A program made the position numbers and the translations under genes. Under the pieces are notes generated by a model. That model made no database searches. It was not told the DNA's origin and saw only the letters and a program-made list of their open reading frames with translations. Shown here piece after piece: positions 11,096-22,599 of a DNA stretch of 64,000 nt. This DNA is from Chimonanthus salicifolius (taxonomy: Eukaryota > Streptophyta > Magnoliopsida > Laurales > Calycanthaceae), in assembly GCA_013350335.1 (NCBI GenBank), contig CM023539.1, positions 33,094,631-33,158,630 on the forward strand, given 5' to 3'. Position 1 is the stretch's first letter. Each line of letters begins with the position of its first letter.

Positions 11096-14000
11096 TGTAG
11101 CACCCCTCCCTCTAACCACCATCATCAGAGTATAATTGTACTGTTAATCAGTGGAGAGAGAGGCGACCGACCGCCATGACACAAGTCAATTTCAGGTCTG
11201 AAGACCCGACCCTCAATTGGCCCACAAAGTGTGCGCGTATGGACAAAGTCCATAATAATGTTTACAACATTCTTTTACTACCTGCGTCAATATCATGCAT
11301 AAATATTTGTCAACCTTGAATAAACAACATCCATATTTGAAGCAAAGCATAAGGGTCCCACATAATTTAAATTACAAACCATAAGTTTGTACATCAAAGT
11401 CTAGGAGTTTATACAAGAATTACTACATTCCAATAATTATAACTCCTACAAATTACATCTCTTAAAAAGGTAAACAAAGTATCAAAGTGGCCAAGTCTCT
11501 AAGTTTTTCCTTTAACTTTCATCCATTCATGCTTGGCTAGCATTCGGCCCGGCCTCATCGGCCTTATTGCTTCCTGCATTTGATTCTAAAAGGTGGAAAA
11601 ATTGTGGGCTTAGTCACATGCCCAGTAGGAATTCCCATCGAAGGGGTACCAACATGTGATAAAAACATAATATCCATATCTCATATTAAAACATAACCCC
11701 GATAAAATATCATAGATCATAGTTCATTCAAACCCGATGGAAATCAAATATAAAATCACATATTCAAATCCAAATACATCTCATGATAGAAACCAAGACA
11801 TTTAAATTTACATCATAATCATTTCTCAATAATAATCATACTTTCTAAATCGACTTCTAACTCAACATGAAATGCTATGTCATGGGTGCCAAGAACTTAC
11901 ACAAACAACCCTTTCATGCCCCATGCAATGTTCAACACTTCTCTTGCAATGGTTTATATCGTTGGCCATTTATGTCCATAGCTTTCCCGAGGCACCGGCT
12001 GGGAGCTACTACTCAATACTAGCATTTAACTGAAATTATCTAGGGGAGTGTCACACACCCATACTCTTACACAGGTTTTGGGATTTCTACTGACCCTTGA
12101 GATTTCATCCCAATGATAATGCCATAATTTTGTAACCCATGGACACGGCCGATACAATGGTTGTTTCATTCCATATATCTATAATCATTAGAGGACAAAG
12201 GACGTCCCTTTACCTCGATTTCATGCATTCCCTTCCCATGCAACCTATGAAGTGCATGTCTATGAATGTAATCAATCTTATTCAATAAACCAAGTAATCT
12301 CTTACTTTTCATAATTAAAATACATCATTTAACCATTCTCAAAATCAATCATTCTAAGCAATTTTATAAAATCATAAAATTCAAATCATATATATCACTA
12401 TGACACATCAATAATGTAGGAAAACCTACTCGATTACGACGTATTATGGATGGGGATCGATCCTTAAGCTTCCTTGCACAATGTTGGGGTTTCTCCGAAT
12501 CCTTTGTCAATTTCATGGATTCAACTACAAATTTCTAATCATGATTATGTATAATCCTCTTAATTTCATTCATTTAAGTCTTTAATTAATGCCTAATAAT
12601 TATTTAGTGAAGGTTGTTAGGGTCTAGGTTAACCCCAAGGCATAAATTGTATTATTTAAACTCAGTCCCAAAATTATAAAAGATTTTGTCATACATATCG
12701 ACTTCGGTCGATATATCATGTGGGATGATTTTTGTACACATCTACTTTTGTCGATGTGTACGTTGGGTTCGGTCTCTCTTCTTGCTCCGGGAATACACAT
12801 CGACTTCGGTCGATGTATATCCCTGGATTTTGTCCGAAAGCCTTAGGTTGTCATCATTTTCTTTACTATTTATCCCAAGGTATACATATCGACTTCTGTC
12901 GATACATACACCTGGGTCATGAGATACATATCGACCCAGGTCGACACATACCTCTGAGTACACATCGACATTGGTCGATGTGTACACCTGGGTTTCCTGC
13001 AACTTCTTCTTCTCGAGTTGCATGCGCCCATTTTCCACATTTCTACTTCTTTAAGCCATTTTCTAAGTGTTCTAACCATTGTCCTAGTTTTAAATAATAA
13101 GATTAATCACATACCTTGGTGGATCTTGGAGATTTCAAGTGTGGAGAAGATCTTTGAGCTTGGATCTCAAGTTCCTTCTTCTTATCCTTGGTTTCTCCTC
13201 TTCCTTGTTTCCCTTCCTCTTGCTTCTCTGATTTCCTTCTCCTCCTCGTTTCTAGGCGCGAGATGAGTGAAAAGGGGAGTGAAGGTGAGAGTGACATGAA
13301 GGAGGATGATGATTTGGATTTGAGAGTGAAGAGAGAGGATTGCCTCTCTTCTCTTCTCCCTTCTTCTCCTTCGGTTTTTTCTCTCTCTTTTTCATCTTTT
13401 CATTCTCTCTTTCTCTCCTTTGGTTTCACTTCTTTTGGGTTCGGTTGAACCAAGGCTGGAGATGGAAATCTTTGGGTAGGTGGAGGTGGCGTGTTCGTCT
13501 CCCTCATGCATTTAATGCATGAGGAGACGACAGCAACGCGATGGTGGTGCGATTTGACTTAACAGATCTGGGCATGGTCGACACATCGACACTGTCGATA
13601 TGTATATTTTCTGGAAGATTTTATGTGTTGACCGAATACGATATGACTCACCCAAAAATGTGAGCTTCAGGTCACCAATCATGCATATCGACAAAGTCGA
13701 TATGTAGACTGCTCAATACATCGAGTTTGGTCGATATGTATATTTTTTGGATAATCCTATTTGTCGACAAAATACGATATGACTCTTCTAAAAATGCAAG
13801 CTTCAGGTGCTCTATCATACATATCGACGAAAATCGATATGTATGCTACTCGACACATTGAGTTTGGTCGATATATCCTTCTGGGTCACCTTACTCTTTG
13901 TATTTTCCTCCTTCGGTCAACGCACCCGACACGTGGAGGGTCCTCATTGGCCCTCCCATACGGTAGTTGGTGGGTGATGAGATAGCAACAGAAGACAGTC

Positions 14001-14405
14001 TGTGTGTTTCGAATTTGAAATACTGAACACGCTAGATATATGTTCTTTGGGCGATATATCGCACATTGGTAGACATCGACTTGGTCGATATGTACCACTT
14101 GAAACTTTGGTTTTTTTATTATATGTTTTACACTATGTTTCTTATTTTATTTTATATAACTCCCATTCAATTCTCTACATCTTCCGACTTATATTCCTTC
14201 TTGGATACTCCAATCCACATACAAACATTATTCCCTACATTCAGATGGGGTCACACCGCACTTCACATATTATTTATACTTCCATAGCATATTCTAGATT
14301 TTAACACATAATACATGAACATAATCAAAGACATCATGCCACATCATTTCATTCCTTAAGAGGTAATCCCATTATTTAATAAGACTGAAAATCCAGGGTA
14401 TTACT
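11096..14405 (-). mobile_element. 5' LTR of element C, about 3.3 kb, rich in palindromes
   Basis: The inner end is set by the primer-binding site; the plus strand starts TGTAGCACCCCTCCC at 11096. The outer end on the minus strand reads TAATACCCTGGATTTTCAG, close to the E-family LTR start (TGTAACACCTCAGATTTTCAG without its last bases), and carries a mutation in the terminal TG. The inner part also resembles family E (compare the stretches around 'ccaattgagggtcgg' on minus). It holds about twelve copies of an ACATATCGAC...GTCGATATGT palindrome (12693-14092) and a pyrimidine-rich block at 13180-13430. Short frames here are repeat-derived. Confidence 0.75.
12693..14092. repeat. Dispersed palindrome family ACATATCGAC/GTCGATATGT in the C LTR
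   Basis: About twelve 24-27 bp imperfect palindromes occur at roughly 12693, 12735, 12794, 12883, 12925, 12959, 13580, 13682, 13717, 13818, 13853 and 14071. Arms of 9-11 bp flank a variable 3-5 bp loop. Some copies use ACATATCGAC with GTCGATATGT, others ACACATCGAC with GTCGATGTGT, so both arms differ together. The first six lie within 300 bp. The spacing is irregular, unlike a satellite or a CRISPR array. Confidence 0.85.
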
Positions 14406-14754
14406 ATACTTTTGATAATTATGTCACCTGTGCATATTAAATCTGAGCATGTATAAACTAAAATACTTTCGTATGCTACTCTAATGAGTTAATGAAATGT
14501 TTCGTTTTGTGTGAATTATGATTGTTTATGTGATTTATAGTGCATAATTGGAATCCATGTGTGAAGAGCGCGTGTGACATTTTCTGTTAGGCTTTACAGT
14601 AAAATTAAGGATCCAACCCATGGACTTTTGTAAGGAGTTTGGATTATTTAAACAAGAAGTTATTATCACATTTTCTAGAACCACATGAAGCGGGGTGTGA
14701 TAAGGTCGTCACAAGCCCATTGCTGCTCCCCCTTCCATTTCTCTTGCCGACACA

Positions 14755-15829
14755 ATGGCATCTTCCCGCCCTAGTCGTATTCAGCGTCCACCACCTCACC
14801 TGGTGGATTACCATTGCTCCATTGATACTAATGAGTGTCCACTCTCTCCATTAGCTTCTAAGTCGATAGGTACACTCTACCCTCTCCATCATTACCTTTC
14901 TACTTCTAACATTTTCGTTGCACACAAAGCCTTTCTTTCCAAGATTTGTTCCACAAATGAGCCTTGTACCTTCTCCCAAGCTGTCAAATCTCCACATTGG
15001 AGCTAACTCATGGAAAAATAAATTGTTGCTCTTGAGAAAAATAACACTTGGAGCCTCACTCATACTCCCACTTTCAAAGAACGCATTAGCTGGAAATGGG
15101 TGGTACAAAATTAAATACCGATCAGATGGTTTTATTAAGCGTTATAAGGCTCGCCTGGTAGCTAAGGACTTCACTCAGGTTGAAGGATGAATTACCATGA
15201 TATATTTGCTCCTGTTTCTAATCTAGTCACCGTCCGTGTACTTCTCTCCATTGCATTTGTTTAGTGTTCGTCCTTTCATCAGCTTGATGTTAATAATGTC
15301 TTCCTACAAGGTGATCTCGATGAAGAAGTCTTTATGTCACTTCTGCCTGTTTTTACATGGTAGGGAGAGCAACGAGTTTAGAAACTGAATAAATCAATCT
15401 ATGGGTTAAAGTAGGCTTTGCGTCAGTAGTTAGCCAAAATTTTAACCACTTTTGTTCAAGCAGATTTTCTACAGTCTAATCCCACTATAAATCGTTGATT
15501 AATCTTATCTACCTTACAATCACAGGCCTAGTATTAATTATTGAGTTCATGTTTTAAATCAATTCATGCACTCTCTTCGAATATTCATCTGGATGCAATA
15601 CATCGTGTTGTTCAATACTTGAAGGGTTTTATAGGAAGGGGATTCTTCTCTCGTCTTCTAGCAGTCTTCACCTGCGCGACTACTACTATTCATATTGGGT
15701 CGGCTGCCTTGTCACTCGACAGTCAACCACTCGATACTATACTATTCTTGGTTCCAATCTCATGTCTTGGAAGACCGAAAAACATGCTACTCTTTCTCGC
15801 TTATCTGCTAAGGCTGAATACCATGCTAC
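14755..15829 (+). pseudogene. Copia reverse transcriptase/RNase H fragment (left half of element A)
   Basis: Readable pieces in changing frames: the pre-RT linker (RPSRIQRPPPHLVDYHC, then QAVKSPHWS), ALEKNNTWSL, KYRSDGFIKRYKARLVAKDF, HQLDVNNVFLQGDLDEEVF and LNKSIYGLK. After a gap come SSNIHLDAIHRVVQYLKG and LSAKAEYHA at the break. These are the ordered landmarks of copia RT and early RNase H. The segment that should carry the YVDD active site is missing or unreadable, and many stops and frameshifts are present. Confidence 0.8.
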
Positions 15830-17853
15830 AGTAAGGACCCGCCCATTCTAACACAACAAACGGAGCCTTACACGAATCGAACAACATCCAATAACAGGAA
15901 TAACATATTCATGGTTCCATACAAAAATTTCTCAACTAACAATATTTCAAGTAATCAGAGTGCGGAATATTTCAATGAATTAACCATGTCCATTAATCAT
16001 CATTCCTATATACGATTAGTCCTCATCTAGCATGGAATCAAACAATAGTCCAACAACTAAAATTTTCTATCAATAAAGAGGTCTAATCTTAAACCATACG
16101 ATAAGCCCTACATCAAATCAAAGCTTCCCCAACTACAAGTTGGAAATAGAAGCACAACTCAAACTCAAACTACGAATAAATCAAATGATACTTGTTGTGT
16201 CTCAATCCTCAAATAATATCTACAAAATTTCTAACAAAGTAACAACTACTACTTAAGCCAACGCTCCCAGCGAAGTCCCTCCTACGAATCTGTCAAACGG
16301 GCTTCTCCTTCCAATGGATTTCCAGAAAACGTAGGGGATGAGCTCTATGTCCAGTGAAGGAAAAAACCATACAAGAATTATGCATATAAGAATATCAACT
16401 AGGCATAGAGAAATAAATCCAAATAAATTTAAATATTATCTTACAAAAATGCAGGTCATGTTATGATGCAATTACGATGCATGTGTCCCCTACCCATGCA
16501 TCTCAACGAACGAAACAAATCAACGAATCATGCAAAGCTCAACTTAGCTAAGCATAGCACATGTGCACAAATAGTCATAACCCAACGAATGTGCATGATG
16601 AATGTCCACAGGGGAGTTCAAGGCAATCGAAACAAGAGCCCAACGAATGTGCACGAAGAATGTCCAAAGAAGTGCAGGGTTGATGACTCGAATCAACAAT
16701 ACAAATCACCCACCCAAATGTGGATGCTCATGCATGGCGAATCAACAAATATCTCATGCATGAATGCCATGTCATGTATGCCATTAACATGATCATAATA
16801 AACGATTAACAATATAACACATGTTAACAAATCCAATAAACACATGACCAATATAACATGTGTTAACAATTTCAATGAACACACAATGAATAATGTAACA
16901 CCTCAGATTTTCAGTTAATTATTTTGTATGAAAATAATCCATTTAATTTGTGAACATTAGTTATGGATCTTAAATTGGGTAAAGAGTTGGGTCATTGGCC
17001 TAATTAAGACCCAACAGTTTTGGAATTGTTTCCAATAAAAATTAAATGGAGTTGAATTTAAATTGGTATTGCAATATTACATAAATAAGGAAGGAGATAA
17101 TATTGCATGGCCGTGTATAGAGGGAATTTGGATTAATGATCATAGCCGTGTATATGAGATAATTAATCCATGATATGTGCATGGAATGGAATCTAAGGAA
17201 GGATATGAACATGGAGAAGATTAATTGAAAGATTACTATGGTCGAATATGAAGGATTTGCACATGTATGGGATATGCGCATGGATCATTTAAAAAGGGGC
17301 TTTCTTCATTAAGAATGGCATTTAGGCAATGGCTAATTAGAGAGTCATGGCACCTTCTAATCTAGTATAGGAATAAAGGGAAGGTTTAATAAAATGGAAG
17401 AGGCAACAAGAAAGGGACGCACAAGGCACTTTCTTAACATGGAACCGTGTGGAGTTTTATTTAAGAGAAAGAAAGAGACAAAGGAGAGGCACACGGCATT
17501 CATGAATCAAAAAGAGAAGGGTAGCAAGGTGCACACGGCATTAGCATTGTCTAATTTAAAGGGTAGTGTACACGGCCTAAGGGAAATTCTTATCTTAGCA
17601 CTTTCTAAGTTGTGATCAAAAGGAAGGTAATATAAGGAGAGAAGGAGAGGGGTGCACGGCAATCATTATCAAAGGAAAAGAGGCAGCAGCAAGCACAAGA
17701 GCAGCAAAACAAAGTGGTTCTCGGCATACACAAGAAAATGCTAAGAAAGAAAAAGAATTGGAAGAGCAAGAACCAATCGGAGAGATGGAAAACCGAAAGA
17801 GTCGCGGAAACGGTTAGTAGTTTTAATATCTTTTTGATTAAAAAGAAAAAGAA

Positions 17854-19806
17854 CCATAGGGTTCGGCCGTGGTGTATGGCCGAACCCCATGGAGGTGTTT
17901 TAGTATGGCTAATGAATTTTTAATGGGTTTTGAGGACTGAAAACCATGGAAGGAAATTGAAGGAATGATGATGATGTTTAATGGAAAGGGATGAACCATA
18001 GGGTTCGGCCATGGTGAATGGCCGAACCCCATGGAAGGCTTTCGTAATTCATGAAAGGATGCTGGATAATTTAGGAACGTTGTTATGATTGAATTTTCGA
18101 TCAAAAGAATAAAAGAAAAAGGGGTGAGGTTCGGCCATGGTGTATGGCCGAACCCCACCAAATATACTTATGGACTTGATGTTTGCTTAGATAATATTTG
18201 ATCATATAAAAAACCACGGAAAGGTCTTAAGGAATTCTTTTGGTTGAATTTTGTTAAAGTGAGGATTTTGGAACCATAGGGTTTGGCCATGGTGTATGGC
18301 CAAACCCCATGGAGGAAGTTTACTAATTTAGAAAGTATCCAATGTATGGATCGGTTTTGAACTTATTTTGTTGATTTATTAAATTAAGATCATGGAAGAT
18401 GATTATTCATTTGGACTTTCTAATTATGGATATTAATTTAGAAAAGGTTCTAAGGTGGTGATAAAATTAGAAACTATCTAATTATGAACCTTAGATTACA
18501 ATGGAAAGTGGAGATTAAGTTAGAAACTTACTAATTATGGATCTTTGGAAAGAACTTTGTTTTAATGGAAAGTTAATATAATGGAAAGGAGCACATTATG
18601 AACCATAGGGTTCGGCCATGGTGCATGGCCGAACCCCATGGAGTTGTATTGGAGGTGTATTGGAATTTTTATTAAATTGGAAAGTTGATTAATTATGGAA
18701 AGTAGAGATTAAATTAGAAAGTCTCTAATTTTGGAAGGTGGAGTTTAAATTAGAAACCTTCTAAGTATGGAAGGATTAATGATTATCTTGGAAACCTTCT
18801 AAGTATGGAAGGATTGATGATAAGTATGGAAACCTTCTAATTATGGAATTGGATATTAATTTAGAAAGTTTCTATTTAAGGACTTTCTAATTATGGAGTT
18901 GTTAGGTGTTTTGATGTATGATCTAAATATGGAAGGAACCTTGAATCATGATCTAATTTTGGAAGGTGGAGACTAAATTTGGAAAGTTTCTATAATTGGA
19001 GTGTTATGTACAATGCATAAATTTATGGATTGGTTTTAGAAACCTAAATCTAAGGTGATGGCTAAATTGTTAATAAGTGAAATAAATAGGCATAGGGTTC
19101 GGCCATGATGTTTGGCCAAACTCCATGAATCAGTTTTATGGGTTTATGTTTATGTGTATTTTAAAGGGAGGATGCAAGTATAGGTTATGGTTTATGGACC
19201 TAAGTTGGTGAACCATTGAAAAGAAACATCAAGGGTTCGACCATGGTGTATGGCCGAACCCCATGAACTTGTTAATGGGCCATGTTTGGGTCTTTGAATA
19301 ATTTTAATAAATGGTTCACCAAACCAAGGGATGAAGGGTGAGAATAATGGAATTATAGTTTTGGATGGCAATATGGTAATTAATGAAACTATGTTTTGAA
19401 ACTCAAACATAAGTTGTTGGAATCGGTTATGAATTATTTTAAAAGGGTTATTGGGAGTGTTATGGATGTTTAAAATAAATAAATGGATCTATGTGTTGGA
19501 ACCTAAGCCTAAGTTGTTGGAGGCAATGGCAAGGTGTAAATACTTGCTAAAATGGGTTATATTAGCCATGAATGGCAATCTTGTAAATATATGAAAATAA
19601 GGAAGGTAAATGGCTATGGATAAGTATAATGGCAATATTGTAATTAAAATGAAATACTAACTAAAGGTTAGACCAATAGCAATTTGGTAAATAAATGTGA
19701 AAATAGTAGGTAATGGGTTATGTTAGCCATGGATGGCATTGTTGTAATTATTGTAAAAAATAAAGGACCATGGGTTTGGCTATGGTGTGTGGCCGAACCC
19801 CATGGG
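17854..19806. repeat. Eight dispersed hairpin repeats in the E LTR (GGGTTCGGCC...GGCCGAACCC)
   Basis: Copies near 17854, 17996, 18124, 18275, 18602, 19090, 19228 and 19765, each about 36-39 bp: CCATAGGGTTCGGCC, a short loop around ATGGTGTAT, then GGCCGAACCCCATGG. Arms of 12-15 bp are near-perfect complements. Spacing varies from 120 to 540 bp and the intervening DNA is unrelated AT-rich sequence with many 'ggaaag'/'aaccttctaa' words. Five further copies sit in E1 (3212-3827). One copy (18275) changed in both arms (TTTGGCC/GGCCAAA). Confidence 0.9.
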
Positions 19807-20179
19807 GATTGGTTTATAAACTTAAAATATTGTAAATCAAGTGGGACTTGGTTTTGATTGATTAATATGTTATAAGGTAACGGAACTTCACAAGGTGTTT
19901 ACGATCGTGAACGATTACCGGACGAAAGACGCAAGGACACGTAGCAGTCTTCGGTAGGATTCCACCTCTTTGAAACCATGGGTTTATGTACATTGTTTTT
20001 ATCTTGATTTAATGAATTTATACTGCAAAGGATATGTTTCAAATGGTGATTTTATATGCTATGTTTATTTGATAAAATAACATGTATTTTAAATATGAGC
20101 TTTTAATGCTATGATTTTGTATAATTGCATAGCATGTGGTATTTGCATCTCATGCATGGCATGGGAGGGATGACAGGTA

Positions 20180-20447
20180 ACCGGGGACCCACACTCCGTT
20201 GGGGCGTCCGTAAAACACTCGTGGGAGGATACCTTGATGATGAGAATCCCCATTAAGAGGATACTATGTATGAATACCTTGATGATGAGAATTCCATCAA
20301 GAGAATATTATGTATGAAGACCTTGATGATGAGCATTCCATCAAGAGGATACTATATATCCGGAGATCCACACTCCATCGGGGTGCCCGTAAAACACTCG
20401 TGGAAGGATACCTTGATGATGAGAATCCCATCAAGAGGATACTATGA
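20180..20447. repeat. Tandem repeat block in the E LTR
   Basis: Four copies of a roughly 47-bp unit with ACCTTGATGATGAGAAT and CATCAAGAGGATACTATG (starting near 20229, 20276, 20321 and 20408). Two copies of a unit with CCCACACTCCGTTGGGG and GTAAAACACTCGTGG (20187-20225, 20361-20405) are interleaved. Each CCTTGATG...CATCAAGG half pair is self-complementary. The mirror of the second unit occurs in E1 at 2725-2840. Confidence 0.8.
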
Positions 20448-22599
20448 GTTTGTAATGGGTGGGATTCATTGCATATGATAGCATGGCATGGCATTCAATC
20501 GGCATGGTTATGACCTCTATTATCATGCAAGGTTTCTGGTTTTATCAATATGATTGGATCTCTATTATCATACACTGTTTTGAATACAATGTTTTATAAG
20601 TATGGTATAATTTATTATACTGGATTTGATATATTTATTATACCTGGATATTTGGTATTAACCCATGTGTTAACCCTAATTGGAATACCTACTGGGCGCG
20701 TTGTACTAACACCCTACTTCTACCCTAGTTGATGATATAGGAAACGAAGGGAACGATGAAAGCAAAATGGGTCAGGCATAGGAGCTTGGAGGATTATAGT
20801 TTATATCTTGTTTAAGATACTCACGGGCTTGTATTTTGGATATCTAGAATTCAGATTGTAATAACTTAAATGAATCTGCTATGGTTGGATGTTTTATTGG
20901 ATAATTAAGTTATGATAATGATGATTAAGGACTTGACGCACTTTGCTATCTGAATGAAATAGAATTGTATTCTATTATGTTTCCGCATGTTATGATTTTT
21001 ATTCCGCATGTTCATATTGCTATGTGTGAACCATTCTCATGGACTGAGTCCATGCACACATAGGGTTGGCCAGTTAAGGGTCGGACTTTAAAAGTTCGGA
21101 CTTAGCTCACGTTGTGATGTCCCGCTCTCTATCACTCTTCGTTTATAAAAAACAGGGCGGGGCGTTACAAATAATAAATATAACATGTGTTGACAATTTC
21201 AATATACACATGATATCCAACCAAGGCATTCACAAGATGCTAATACTATCATTCAATAAACGATCCAAACATTCAAATCAGATTTTCGAACGATAAAGCA
21301 TAATCAAAATAGTTCAATAAACAAGGTTAAGTTCCCTCACCTAAACTTTGCAATTTATCAAGTTCAGACACACCACAAAGTCCAAGTTCCAACAAGCTTC
21401 AGGTCCCCGAATTTACTTTTTGGAGAAAACTGGGAGAGAGAGAGCTCCGACGTCTCCTCCAAGGCTTGCACGAATTGTGTAATTCGTGTATGCCTTTTGT
21501 GACTTATTTATAGGCCTCTCTTTGAATTATTACCTTAGTACCCCCACCTCCTTAATAAAAATAACAAATCCTAAGGGTAACGGAGACATTTTTTTAAAAA
21601 ATATCAAGGAGGTAGCTGATTCAACTTGTATTCTTATGGGATTTTTGAAAATCCCTTGCTATTCTCTCTCTTGGGTGTGCATCCAATGTGTGGGGCCCCT
21701 TGGTCCACACGTTCATGGCAAATAATTCTCTTGTAATCTCAAAAAAATCATGTGATATCATGGCCCACTTACTCTCCAACTAAAAAATTTTTCCAAGATC
21801 AATTGGACTTTTGCCAAATTAAATTTTTGTTTCGATTTAAAATGTTATTTTCTCAAAATAGGTTCTCTAATCAATCCCTTCCGAAAAATAAATTCACTTG
21901 GGTCCCACCTAAACTAAATTTCTTTTCTTTTAGATATTTATTTTCAAGTGGTTAATTTCTTAAACAACAAGATTCGAATATTTCAAACATGGTTTCCTTT
22001 ATATTTTGCAATTTCCCTTCTAAGTTGTATTTTATAAAATATTTGGATGATTCAAACAATAATATTTGAGAGATCACACTAAAAAAATAAAAATACAAGT
22101 TTCGACAATTTAATAATTTTATCAATATAAGTTTTCAAGATAATTCGAATTCTAAATTTAGAAGGTTTCCAAATGTGAATCCAAAATTAAAATTTGGATA
22201 ACAAAATTCAAATAAATTTCTTAACCATTTCGGGTCCCTATATCACACCAATTTTGAGATTTTTCTAAATTTGGAAAGTTTCCAAAAATAGGCACCTGCT
22301 ATTTTTGGAGCTCCGTTTCAAAAATTTGTTTTCATCTCCAAACTTCAATTTAGACTACGAAAAACACATATTGGAGGTCTAGAGTTCAAAATTATATTGT
22401 CTGACACATAATCAAACAATGTTAAGCAATATCAAACATTTTTTGCTAAAATAAGTGATTATCCGATTAGGAACTACCCGACTTAACTCTAACTCGATCA
22501 TGACCCACTAGTTTGGGTTGGGTCGTTACAACCTACCCCCTAAAAGAAATTTTGCCCCAAAATTTACTAAGGTACATAACTTGGTCATCAAACAAGTAG

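Larger units (their letters stand above)
4134..14405 (-). mobile_element. Decayed Ty3/gypsy retrotransposon C (5' LTR plus gag-pol, 3' LTR missing)
   Basis: Minus-strand element. Reading leftward: 5' LTR 14405-11096, a primer-binding site for initiator tRNA-Met (sense TGGTATCAGAGC, 11082-11093), gag from 10817, CCHC knuckle, protease, reverse transcriptase, RNase H, then integrase down to about 4140. The order protease-RT-RNase H-integrase is the Ty3/gypsy order. Solo LTR D sits inside RNase H/integrase (5475-8050). The body stops near 4134 with no 3' LTR. All frames are broken, so the copy cannot be autonomous. Confidence 0.85.
16894..21169 (+). mobile_element. Complete E-family LTR (solo LTR, copy E2)
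   Basis: A 4,276-bp TG...CA unit, TGTAACACCTCAGATTTTC...GGGCGGGGCGTTACA, flanked by AATAA on both sides (16889-16893, 21170-21174). The uninterrupted LTR of element B at about 27075 shows the empty site with a single AATAA, which proves both boundaries. No gag or pol lies inside. Orientation is assigned by analogy with the C LTR, whose sense start is nearly the same. It contains eight hairpin repeats (17854-19806) and a repeat block at 20180-20447. Frames at 17394, 17714 and 20266 are repeat-derived. Confidence 0.92.
15830..22530 (-). mobile_element. 3' LTR of element B (interrupted by an E LTR)
   Basis: On the plus strand it starts AGTAAGGACCC (family TGTAAGGACCC, first base mutated) and ends GGGTTGGGTCGTTACA. 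It aligns with 26022-28409 along its length except for 16894-21169 plus one AATAA copy. Short frames at 16463, 21486 and 21752 recur in the other LTR (26696, 27370) and are repeat-derived, not genes. Confidence 0.9.

Noticed and set aside
13018..13522. Overlapping frames in the pyrimidine-rich block of the C LTR
   Set aside because: Both strands are open because of simple TCT/CTT-rich sequence; they lie inside an LTR.
17854..19806. CRISPR-like array
   Set aside because: The repeats are palindromic but spacers vary from 120 to 540 bp and the DNA is plant nuclear; no cas genes.
2073..21169. A single 19-kb transposon with long terminal inverted repeats
   Set aside because: The right part is a complete LTR with its own AATAA duplication and a proven empty site; the left part is an independent truncated copy.
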